Part shown: positions 55,540 through 61,495 of the stretch, piece after piece
Layout of the letters: the number at the start of each line of letters is the position of its first letter
Position numbering within the stretch: the first letter of the stretch is position 1
Assembly: GCA_946186505.1 (NCBI GenBank)
Contig: CAMHNI010000008.1
Coordinates: 1-64,000 of the forward strand
Direction of reading: 5' to 3'
Length of the DNA stretch: 64,000 nt
Source of the DNA: an uncultured Prevotellaceae bacterium
Lineage (GTDB): Bacteria > Bacteroidota > Bacteroidia > Bacteroidales > Bacteroidaceae
Notes under the pieces: model-generated
What the model was told of the DNA's origin: nothing
The model's input: only the letters and a program-made list of their open reading frames with translations
The model's database searches: none
Translations under genes and position numbers: made by a program

Positions 55540-56274
55540 TCACGAGTTGATAATGCCCTCGGTTTTGGTTATTTCTGCCTGGACATTATCCAAAGCCTCT
55601 TGAGCCATTGTCGGAATGATATTCGGATTAATCCACGTTAAAAAATCGCTAATCAAAACATACATTTGCTTCACATATGTCAAGTCAAACTGCCGATTAT
55701 CAAAACAGAGAGGTTCATTGTGGCTCACCCTATTTCTCATAATTCTGATATCTTGGATGATTGCGTTTATCTCTTTTCGTCCATAACCTGTAGGTAGTCC
55801 TCTGAATATTGTGCAGGGCACGCCCTGCAATAATGCGTAGTGGTGAGTTTCATACAGACTGTTCCAAAAACCAAGATTCAATTCCGCTATCACCCTTCCT
55901 GCAGTCACGTTACGTCTTTTCCCCAGTAATGTCTTTTCTGATTTTTCAACCTCTTTTTTCAAGAAATCATTCGTTCTGGTTTTTCCTGTCTTCTTGACAA
56001 TGTGAGTAAGCGAAGGTGCTGACATAAAGCCATTCTTCTGGTTTATCAGCCACTGCACATCACCGAAATGTTTCGCTATGGCATAATGAAGTTGGTTACG
56101 AAGAACAACTTCAAAGAAACTAATCAGAGGTTGAAATGCCCGTGCTAATCTGGCATTGGCATAATACATCTGCTGAGCTTTCTTTTTATTGCCTTTAGAG
56201 GCTTTCAGATACCTTGATATACGTGAATATGAGTATAATCTCGTAATTTTTGATAATTCATTTGGAAATTTCAA
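55540..56274 (-). CDS. Abi-family HEPN RNase toxin (AbiD/AbiF, Abi_2-like)
   Basis: 244 residues. FEVVLRNQLHYAIAKHFGD, AELNLGFWNSLYE and FRGLP are typical of Abi_2-type abortive infection proteins. The HEPN active site RNRVSH (Arg180-His185, Rx4H) is followed by NEP, as in RNRxxHxE-type members. HEPN proteins of this group are RNases that stop growth on phage infection. The only available start is TTG at 56274: an in-frame stop lies at 56284-56286 and no ATG precedes residue 37. The start region overlaps the -33 box of a divergent promoter that drives a small structured RNA (56299-56383), the likely RNA antitoxin. Repeat copies A and B flank the whole unit. Confidence 0.85.
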   Translation of the reverse strand: MKFPNELSKITRLYSYSRISRYLKASKGNKKKAQQMYYANARLARAFQPLISFFEVVLRNQLHYAIAKHFGDVQWLINQKNGFMSAPSLTHIVKKTGKTRTNDFLKKEVEKSEKTLLGKRRNVTAGRVIAELNLGFWNSLYETHHYALLQGVPCTIFRGLPTGYGRKEINAIIQDIRIMRNRVSHNEPLCFDNRQFDLTYVKQMYVLISDFLTWINPNIIPTMAQEALDNVQAEITKTEGIINS

Positions 56275-56292
56275 TTTTATTGCTTACCTTTG
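56261..56292 (+). promoter_or_regulatory. Consensus promoter for the small RNA
   Basis: TTTG at 56261-56264, a 20-bp spacer, and TACCTTTG at 56285-56292. Spacing and words match the Bacteroidota consensus. It lies over the first codons and upstream of the divergent Abi gene. Confidence 0.8.
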
Positions 56293-56298
56293 CATCCG

Positions 56299-56383
56299 TA
56301 ATGCTTGGTCAAGCCTCTGCTATCAAAGTACGTAACCAAGTTTCCGAATACCCGCCACTATCAAAGTCGGCGGGTTGTTTTTT
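56299..56383 (+). ncRNA. Two-hairpin small RNA beside the Abi toxin (putative RNA antitoxin)
   Basis: About 85 nt from the expected start to a T run. Hairpin 1: CTTGGT (56304-56309) pairs with ACCAAG (56335-56340). Hairpin 2: CCCGCC (56351-56356) pairs with GGCGGG (56369-56374), followed by TTGTTTTTT, so it also works as an intrinsic terminator. Both loops carry the same 10-nt word CTATCAAAGT (56320-56329 and 56358-56367). No convincing ORF. Published abiF-associated structured RNAs (from memory) are the obvious comparison. The duplicated loop word is what one would expect of a repeated protein-binding or cleavage site. Confidence 0.75.
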
Positions 56384-56560
56384 CTGTACCACGATACTGG
56401 CTGCAAAAATACAAAATATTTTAGATATAGTTACTATACAATCAAAAAAAATCTTAACACTTTTCATATTCTTCTGATTGCGGGTCACACTTCAACCATC
56501 GAGGCGCTCGACCTTTAGTCGCTCTTGCTACCAACGGGACGCAAGAACGGGACGCAAGAA

Positions 56561-56773
56561 TGCGGATGGCCTCTTGGGTGATGCCCATGATGCGGCACAC
56601 GTCCTTCTTGAGACCACTTCGTGGAACAAGCGTCTACGTTGTCGCCGAGCGATCTTCCATGCCCATTTCGTAGAGGATGAGGAAGAAGGTGTTCTTTGCA
56701 GGACCTCTGCGGAGCGACTGAGCACCCACGGAGCGCAAGAAAGCGACCAAAGGTCGAGCGGTGGACGGTCTTG
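56561..56773. repeat. Cassette-border repeat, copy B, with flanking repeat DNA
   Basis: Core 56561-56700, preceded by two copies of cgggacgcaagaa (56535-56560) and followed by acggagcgcaagaaagcgac and ggtcgagcgg repeat DNA also found after copy C. It separates the Abi/sRNA unit from the HigBA-like module. No gene in 56384-56848. Confidence 0.85.
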
Positions 56774-56848
56774 GGCTACTATTGTATATTATTTGTTAAA
56801 TAACGAGAGAAAAAAATGAAAAGATTCCCGAATTTGGGAATTTATTCG

Positions 56849-56856
56849 TATCTTTG
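56849..56856 (+). promoter_or_regulatory. -7 element for the HigBA-like operon
   Basis: TATCTTTG, 22 bp before the GTG start. Confidence 0.7.
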
Positions 56857-56878
56857 CCGCAAAGTTAGTAATTGAACT

Positions 56879-57199
56879 GTGCAAATTATCTTTGAAGATA
56901 AGGATTTAGAAGAGCTCATCACGACGGGGAGTAATAGCAAGTATAAGAAGTACACCCGCAATACAAAGTTTATGAAGGCACTTGCAACTGCATATAACTA
57001 CTTGCGGTTGTCAGAACGTGCCACCGACCTCCGTTCTGTCTCTTTCCTCCACTACGAACAGCTTAAAGGAACCAATGGCCAAAGTTCCATAAGAGTTGTC
57101 AACGGAATGGTGGAGCGCATACTTTTCCGCGAGTTTGATGGCGGCATTAGAATAACAGTTTTAAGTTTAGACGATACTCACTATGGCAACAAGAAATGA
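56879..57199 (+). CDS. higB: HigB-like RelE-superfamily toxin
   Basis: 106 residues. The start MQIIFEDKDLEELITTG and the later blocks LRSVSFLHYEQLKG and RIVFREFDGGIRI-like strands fit the HigB/RelE-type mRNA endonuclease fold. The start codon is GTG. The antitoxin gene overlaps its end by 17 bp, in the toxin-first order typical of higBA. Toxin acts on ribosome-bound mRNA in the cytosol when the antitoxin is degraded. Confidence 0.85.
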   Translation: MQIIFEDKDLEELITTGSNSKYKKYTRNTKFMKALATAYNYLRLSERATDLRSVSFLHYEQLKGTNGQSSIRVVNGMVERILFREFDGGIRITVLSLDDTHYGNKK

Positions 57200-57560
57200 A
57201 AATCCAGCACCTTTCATGGCAGTTCATCCAGGCATGATGATCAAGCCAGAACTCGAAGAACGTGGTATTAGCCAGAAAGAATTTGCCAAGATACTTGGCA
57301 CCCAGCCTTCACATCTGAGCGAGGTACTCAATGGCAAGCGTGCTCTCACAACAGAATTGGCAGTTAAGATAGAGAACGCTATTGGGCTTCCGGCAAAGAT
57401 TCTGCTGTCGGCCCAGACACAGTATGAACTGGAATCAACTAATAATAGTACATTAACAGACGACAATCAACACGAGACCATTGCCGTCACTATCCCCGTC
57501 CGTGACCGCAACCTGCTACGTGAACTTGTCCGTAAGTTCGGGTGGGCTTGTATGCTGTGA
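57183..57560 (+). CDS. higA: HigA-like XRE antitoxin
   Basis: 125 residues. The opening block HPGMMIKPELEERGISQKEF and the helix-turn-helix (KILGTQPSHLSEVLNGKRAL) match HigA/VapI antitoxins. The C-terminal tail (about 90-125) carries an extra VTIPVRDRNLLREL segment. It neutralises the toxin and represses the operon. A terminator follows directly. Confidence 0.9.
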   Translation: MATRNENPAPFMAVHPGMMIKPELEERGISQKEFAKILGTQPSHLSEVLNGKRALTTELAVKIENAIGLPAKILLSAQTQYELESTNNSTLTDDNQHETIAVTIPVRDRNLLRELVRKFGWACML

Positions 57561-57581
57561 AGGTATACGGTGTTATAATGG

Positions 57582-57625
57582 GCGGGAAGCAGAGGTCGGT
57601 TGTCGGCACTGCTTCCCGCTTTTTC
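57582..57625 (+). terminator. Terminator of the HigBA-like operon
   Basis: GCGGGAAGCAG and CTGCTTCCCGC, 11-bp perfect stem, 16-base loop, then TTTTT. Confidence 0.88.
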
Positions 57626-57692
57626 TATCCCACCATTCCATGTACCATTTCACAGTTTTACCATACTATATAAAAAATTGTCCCTTACCTTT

Positions 57693-57960
57693 TCCCATTC
57701 TGCTGACTCCTGTACCTTGTGGAAAGGCTACGGGTAGGCGAGCTTGCTCGGGAATGCGGATGGCCTCTTGGGTGATGCCCATGATGCGGCACACGTTCTT
57801 CTTGAGACCACTTCATGGAACAAGCGTCTACGTTGTCGCCGAGCGGTCTTCCATGCCCATTTCGTAGAGGATGAGGAAGAAGGTGTTCTTTGTTGTACCT
57901 CCGCGTAGCGCCTGAGCACCCAAGGAGCGCAAGAAAGCGACCAAAGCCGAGCGAAGACCT
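57693..57960. repeat. Cassette-border repeat, copy C (long form)
   Basis: Begins cccattctg...cctgtacctt, then a gaaaggctacgggtaggcg element (57721-57755) with the palindrome gagcttgctc, then the core (57754-57890), then gcgcaagaaagcgaccaaag repeat DNA. Copy D shares the left extension; copy B shares the right one. No gene in 57626-58020. Confidence 0.88.
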
Positions 57961-58020
57961 CTTTTTCGTGAAATAATTACTTTTTTGCATTAAAAGTTGC
58001 TTGATTTGAAAACTTTTTTG

Positions 58021-58028
58021 TATCTTTG
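58021..58028 (+). promoter_or_regulatory. -7 element, leaderless start for the second TA module
   Basis: TATCTTTG ends 5 bp before the ATG at 58034, so transcription should start at or next to the start codon. Confidence 0.75.
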
Positions 58029-58033
58029 CGGCC

Positions 58034-58369
58034 ATGAAACGCGAAAGAATCATATCAGCGTACAAGACGTACTTCAAGGACTTCATCGACACTCTCAATG
58101 AGGCAGATGCCCGAAAGGTGTTCTACGTCATCGATATGCTGAAGACGCAGGAGCGGGTCAATGCAAAGTTCGTCAAATACCTACGCGATGAGATATTTGA
58201 ACTCCGAGCTGAACATGGCGGAAACATCTTCCGTGTGTTCTTCATCTTCGACGACGGCAATGTGGTGTTACTCTTCAACGGCTTCCAGAAGAAGACACAG
58301 AAGACACCCGAAAAGGAAATCAACAAGGCGATACAATTAAAAAAAGAATATTATGCAGGAAAGAAATGA
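58034..58369 (+). CDS. RelE/HigB-superfamily toxin
   Basis: 111 residues. KFVKYLRDEIFELRAEHGGNIFRVFFIFDDGNVVLLFNGFQKK (read here as FELRAE, FRVFFIFDDG and LLFNGFQKK) is the standard RelE/ParE strand pattern: a Glu-Leu-Arg block, two beta strands and the F-x-K-K-x-x-K-T-P tail. A ribosome-dependent or free RNase is likely. The XRE gene overlaps its 3' end by 17 bp, the same plan and overlap as the higBA module one cassette to the left. Confidence 0.88.
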   Translation: MKRERIISAYKTYFKDFIDTLNEADARKVFYVIDMLKTQERVNAKFVKYLRDEIFELRAEHGGNIFRVFFIFDDGNVVLLFNGFQKKTQKTPEKEINKAIQLKKEYYAGKK

Positions 58370-58661
58370 CATAATGAGCGTTGACGCCATGATGGACGAA
58401 CGCTTCGGAAAGGTGGGAACGCCCGAACGTGAGGCATTCCGCAAGGAAGCCTACGCTTATTGTGTTGGTCAGATTATCAGCGATGCACGTAAGCGTGAGA
58501 AGGTTACTCAGCAAGAACTCGCTCAGCGTGTAGGTACCAACAAGTCGTATATCTCACGTATCGAGAATGGCAGCGTAGAACCTGGTGCAGGCATGTTCCT
58601 TAGAATCCTCAGTGCCCTCGGCCTGCGCTTCGAGGTCTCACAACCTCTGGCGCTTGGATAA
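58353..58661 (+). CDS. XRE-family antitoxin
   Basis: 102 residues. Helix-turn-helix at about 50-100 (KVTQQELAQRVGTNKSYISR, IENG) after an N-terminal helical region (ERFGKVGTPEREAFRKEAYA). The usual HTH antitoxin partner of RelE/HigB-type toxins; it also autoregulates. No terminator was seen after it; copy D of the border repeat follows within 20 bp. Confidence 0.88.
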   Translation: MQERNDIMSVDAMMDERFGKVGTPEREAFRKEAYAYCVGQIISDARKREKVTQQELAQRVGTNKSYISRIENGSVEPGAGMFLRILSALGLRFEVSQPLALG

Positions 58662-58675
58662 GGTCCTCCTCTACT

Positions 58676-58905
58676 TCCTCCCATTCTGTGAGATCCTGTA
58701 CCTTGTGGAAAGGCTACGGGAAAGGCCACGGGTAGGCGCGTCAGCGGGAATGGGCGAGCTTGCTCGGGAATGCGGATGGCCTCTTGGGTGATGCCCATGA
58801 TGCGGCGCACGTCCTTCTTGAGACCACTTCGTGGAACAAACGTCTCCTACGTCGCCGAGCGATCTTCCATGCCCATTTTGTAGAGTATGAGGAAAAAGGT
58901 GTTAA
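58676..58905. repeat. Cassette-border repeat, copy D (long form)
   Basis: Starts cccattctgtgagatcctgt, then gaaaggctacggg, a partial second copy (gaaaggccacgggtaggcg), the palindromes gcgtcagcg and gagcttgctc, and the core (58770-58903). It separates the second toxin-antitoxin module from the Crp/Fnr gene. Confidence 0.88.
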
Positions 58906-58943
58906 TCTATATTACCATTATCGCTTCTCTCACGAATTATTCG

Positions 58944-58951
58944 TACCTTTG
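58944..58951 (+). promoter_or_regulatory. -7 element for the Crp/Fnr gene
   Basis: TACCTTTG, 20 bp before the ATG at 58972. Confidence 0.7.
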
Positions 58952-58971
58952 CACCCAAAACATCATGGCGT

Positions 58972-59556
58972 ATGGAACAACGATTCAAGAAAACAGACAA
59001 TGGTATTGACCTGCGGGCGCTACGCGAGTTCTGCAGGAAAGAGGGTGAGGCGGTCGCTTACCGCAAGTGCGACCAGCTGGAGCGTGAGGGCGACCCCGCA
59101 CGTTGGTTCGCCTACGTCACCGAAGGATGCTTCAAGTATATCAATCATGGCGTAAGCAACGACCTTCCGCACATCACGTGGTTCTCGTTCGAGGGCGAGT
59201 TCGTGGGCGACTACCCCATGTTCCTCTACGGCCGTCCGGCGCAGACCATCATCGAGGCCATGCTGCCCAGCCGCGTGTTGAGGGTCACCGGCGAACAGAT
59301 GAAGGAGTTCTTCAGCCGGGACTTGGAGCACATGGAACTGCGTGCCAACATCGGCGAGCACATTCTCTGCCAATTCCGTTCGCGCTATATTGACCTCCAC
59401 TGCGCCACCGCCAGCGAGCGCTACGTCCAGTTGATGCAGCGCTGCCCCGGCATCGTTAATCTGCTCGACCTGCAGGACATCGCCTCGTTCCTCAACATCT
59501 CGCCGCAGATGCTCTCCAAAATTCGCAAAAACATCTCTTTCGGAGCACAAAAATAG
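58972..59556 (+). CDS. Crp/Fnr-family transcriptional regulator
   Basis: 194 residues: a cNMP-binding-like beta barrel (about 20-115, with REGDPARWFAYVTEGCFKYI) and a C-terminal winged helix (LLDLQDIASFLNISPQMLSK). It lacks an Fe-S Cys set and the strict cAMP pocket, as is usual for Bacteroidota members. Its targets are unknown. It stands just outside the last border repeat and ends in a strong terminator. Confidence 0.88.
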   Translation: MEQRFKKTDNGIDLRALREFCRKEGEAVAYRKCDQLEREGDPARWFAYVTEGCFKYINHGVSNDLPHITWFSFEGEFVGDYPMFLYGRPAQTIIEAMLPSRVLRVTGEQMKEFFSRDLEHMELRANIGEHILCQFRSRYIDLHCATASERYVQLMQRCPGIVNLLDLQDIASFLNISPQMLSKIRKNISFGAQK

Positions 59557-59598
59557 CATTTTTACAAAAATTCACTGAAACTAGTTTCAGAGTTTCAC

Positions 59599-59636
59599 CC
59601 TCGGCGACCTTTTTCTTGGTTTCGCCGAGGTTTTTT
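59599..59636 (+). terminator. Terminator after the Crp/Fnr gene
   Basis: CCTCGGCGA and TCGCCGAGG, 9-bp stem, 14-base loop, followed by TTTTTT. Confidence 0.9.
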
Positions 59637-59803
59637 CGTGTTACTTTTTGTAACTTCGCGGCAAAAATCTTCGAGTAAGCGAGAAGAGAGTGAAGCGTCT
59701 TCGTTTCTAGCTTTCTTTAATAGGTGCTCAGGCGAGCAAGCTCGGAGGTCTTCGACTCTTTCGAGCGGAAGAAGATTCGATTGAAATCAATTTTATAAAA
59801 ACA

Positions 59804-59863
59804 ATGAATATGAACAAGAAATCTATCATTACCGCATTGCTCGCCCTCGGATTAAATTACTGA
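59804..59863 (+). pseudogene. Orphan signal-peptide remnant
   Basis: Nineteen codons, MNMNKKSIITALLALGLNY, then stop. It is a good signal-peptide start closely like that of the GLPGLI protein at 60793 (MNKKLIINALL). It looks like the 5' end of a related gene cut by a rearrangement; the zeta-toxin pair now follows on the other strand. 59637-59803 holds only scraps of gagcaagctcgg-type repeat DNA. Confidence 0.65.
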
Positions 59864-59945
59864 AATGAAACACCAGACACGATATCGCCAAAACGAAATA
59901 TCCCTCTCGCCGGTGAGGGGGAAAGGGATGGTGTATAGGGGTGGA

Positions 59946-60545
59946 TTAAGGGATTATCGTATGAACCCAACTGGGCAATTCTTTAACGTATTGTTTGAAC
60001 ACCTTACCGTCAACCATGCGGAAGAGCAGACGCGCTTCTTGGTCATCAACAGAGTTGTCATAAATATAAGTTCGGTCTACAAGTCTGCTTACTCGCTTAC
60101 AATTAAGGATGGACTTATAGTAGCGGGAAATAACTTTGGTGATTGGTACGTCGTGACCACCTTTCATCACCCGTCTGGCAATACGAGAAGCATTGATGGA
60201 AGGATGATTGGTGGCTACGAAGAAGAATCGAATAAAGAATCCCGCCTCATGGGCACGACGGATGTAGTCAATCTTATCATCAGCAGAAAGAACGGTTTCA
60301 AAGATCAGGCTTTTCTTCTCGAGCAGACACTCCTCACGCAATGCCTCGCAATAATTCACCGATTGCATGATAGCCTCTTGAGAGTTCCAGTCACCAAACT
60401 TATCGTTGGCAATTTGGTCTGGGTTGATATATATGGCATTCTCCATCCACTCATGATGCAATATTTGAGTGGTTATGGTTGTCTTGCCCGAACCATTTGG
60501 TCCGGCGATGACAATAAGAACGGGCTTGTGAACAGTGGCTACCAT
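59946..60545 (-). CDS. Zeta-toxin-like P-loop kinase
   Basis: 199 residues. Walker A GPNGSGKTT near 14-22, then YINPDQIANDKFGDWNSQEA and FETVLSADDKIDYI, matching zeta/UDP-GlcNAc kinase-type toxins (P-loop plus the D-x-x-R and ATP-lid regions, RIARRVMKGGHDVP). Such enzymes poison cell-wall synthesis by phosphorylating nucleotide sugars. The small upstream gene overlaps its start by 7 bp and is the candidate antitoxin. Compact size is usual for Bacteroidota members. Confidence 0.88.
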   Translation of the reverse strand: MVATVHKPVLIVIAGPNGSGKTTITTQILHHEWMENAIYINPDQIANDKFGDWNSQEAIMQSVNYCEALREECLLEKKSLIFETVLSADDKIDYIRRAHEAGFFIRFFFVATNHPSINASRIARRVMKGGHDVPITKVISRYYKSILNCKRVSRLVDRTYIYDNSVDDQEARLLFRMVDGKVFKQYVKELPSWVHTIIP

Positions 60546-60715
60546 GTGGCTGAAATCTTCTGCGCATCCTCTCGCATCTGTTCAAAGAAGCGGGTGGTAG
60601 CCTCTTCATTTGTACGTTTAGCCTCCTCGGCAGCCTCCTTCATCAACTGTGAAAGCACAGCATCCGAAGGCTCCTCCATACTTGTCAACCGATATGTGTC
60701 AATTGTAGGATTCAT
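60539..60715 (-). CDS. Small partner of the zeta-like toxin (putative antitoxin)
   Basis: 58 residues from the ATG at 60715 (MNPTIDTYRLTSMEEPSDAV); the upstream in-frame ATG at 60772 lies before the promoter element and is rejected. Mostly helical and Glu-rich (MKEAAEEAKRTNEEATTRFF). It overlaps the toxin start by 7 bp, the usual order antitoxin-toxin. It does not look like classical epsilon; the family is not recognised. Confidence 0.72.
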   Translation of the reverse strand: MNPTIDTYRLTSMEEPSDAVLSQLMKEAAEEAKRTNEEATTRFFEQMREDAQKISATW

Positions 60716-60741
60716 AATCGTAATCTTTTTGTTCTCGGGGG

Positions 60742-60749
60742 CAAAATTA
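60742..60749 (-). promoter_or_regulatory. -7 element for the zeta-like pair
   Basis: CAAAATTA on + equals TAATTTTG on minus, 27 bp upstream of the ATG at 60715. Confidence 0.65.
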
Positions 60750-60792
60750 CGAAAATAATCCGAAATAATCATTCTAAACAGGAAATATTTTT

Positions 60793-61491
60793 ATGAACAA
60801 GAAACTTATCATCAACGCACTGCTCGTCTTCGTCGCAATGACGGGGCAGGCACAGAGCATAGAAGTAAAGTATTCCGTGTATTCCAAGAAACGAGTGGAA
60901 GCCATCAACAAGATAAAAGGTGCAAAGGAGAATCAGGGGTATCAAGGGCTGTTGTCTGGAATGACCGCAGAGAAAAAGGATTCTTTCTGCCTTGTGGTCA
61001 AAGGTAGAATGTCATCATTTGAACAGATAGAGCCAGAGGAGGAACTATCAGACGACCACGGACCGAAAATCATCCTTGTGAGTTCCGATTACAGTGAAGA
61101 AAGCGTATCCGTGTATAAGAATCTTGCGGATATGAATGTAACGGAATTGAAGGACTTTCTGGCACGAACTTATTCCATAACGCATCCATTACCCCGCTAT
61201 CAGTGGAAAGTCAGCACAGAGATGAAGAATATTATGGGGCTTGAAACTCACAAGGCCACCATTGGCGACTCAATTACAGCATGGTTCTGCCCGACAATCC
61301 CCGTGCAGGACGGACCGGGCTTGTACTGCGGGCTTCCTGGTCTTATCCTCGACTTGGAGGACGGGCAGACCATCTATTCATGTACAGCTATCAATACCAA
61401 CTCCACACGCGAGGTAGAAAAGCCCAAAAGAGCTAAGGTGGTTACGGCTGAAGAGTTTGAGGAGTTGAGAAAACGCGAATTCAGCAGATAG
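60793..61491 (+). CDS. GLPGLI family protein
   Basis: 232 residues with a signal peptide (LIINALLVFVAMTGQAQ). The name-giving motif is present as YCGLPGLILDLEDG (near 175-188), preceded by the family block TAWFCPTIPVQDGPG. GLPGLI proteins are periplasmic Bacteroidota proteins of unknown function often encoded before a TonB-type barrel, as here (4 bp gap). Confidence 0.93.
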   Translation: MNKKLIINALLVFVAMTGQAQSIEVKYSVYSKKRVEAINKIKGAKENQGYQGLLSGMTAEKKDSFCLVVKGRMSSFEQIEPEEELSDDHGPKIILVSSDYSEESVSVYKNLADMNVTELKDFLARTYSITHPLPRYQWKVSTEMKNIMGLETHKATIGDSITAWFCPTIPVQDGPGLYCGLPGLILDLEDGQTIYSCTAINTNSTREVEKPKRAKVVTAEEFEELRKREFSR

Positions 61492-61495
61492 GAAC

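Noticed and set aside
55355..55543. Small gene of 62 codons downstream of the Abi gene
   Set aside because: It coincides with border repeat copy A, and the same frame is broken in other copies.
55362..58905. CRISPR array
   Set aside because: Only four repeats of about 120 bp separated by about 1 kb of genes; unit size and spacing do not fit CRISPR.
59865..60758. Open frame of 297 codons on + over the zeta-like pair
   Set aside because: The minus strand carries Walker A and other kinase motifs and a promoter; the + frame has none.
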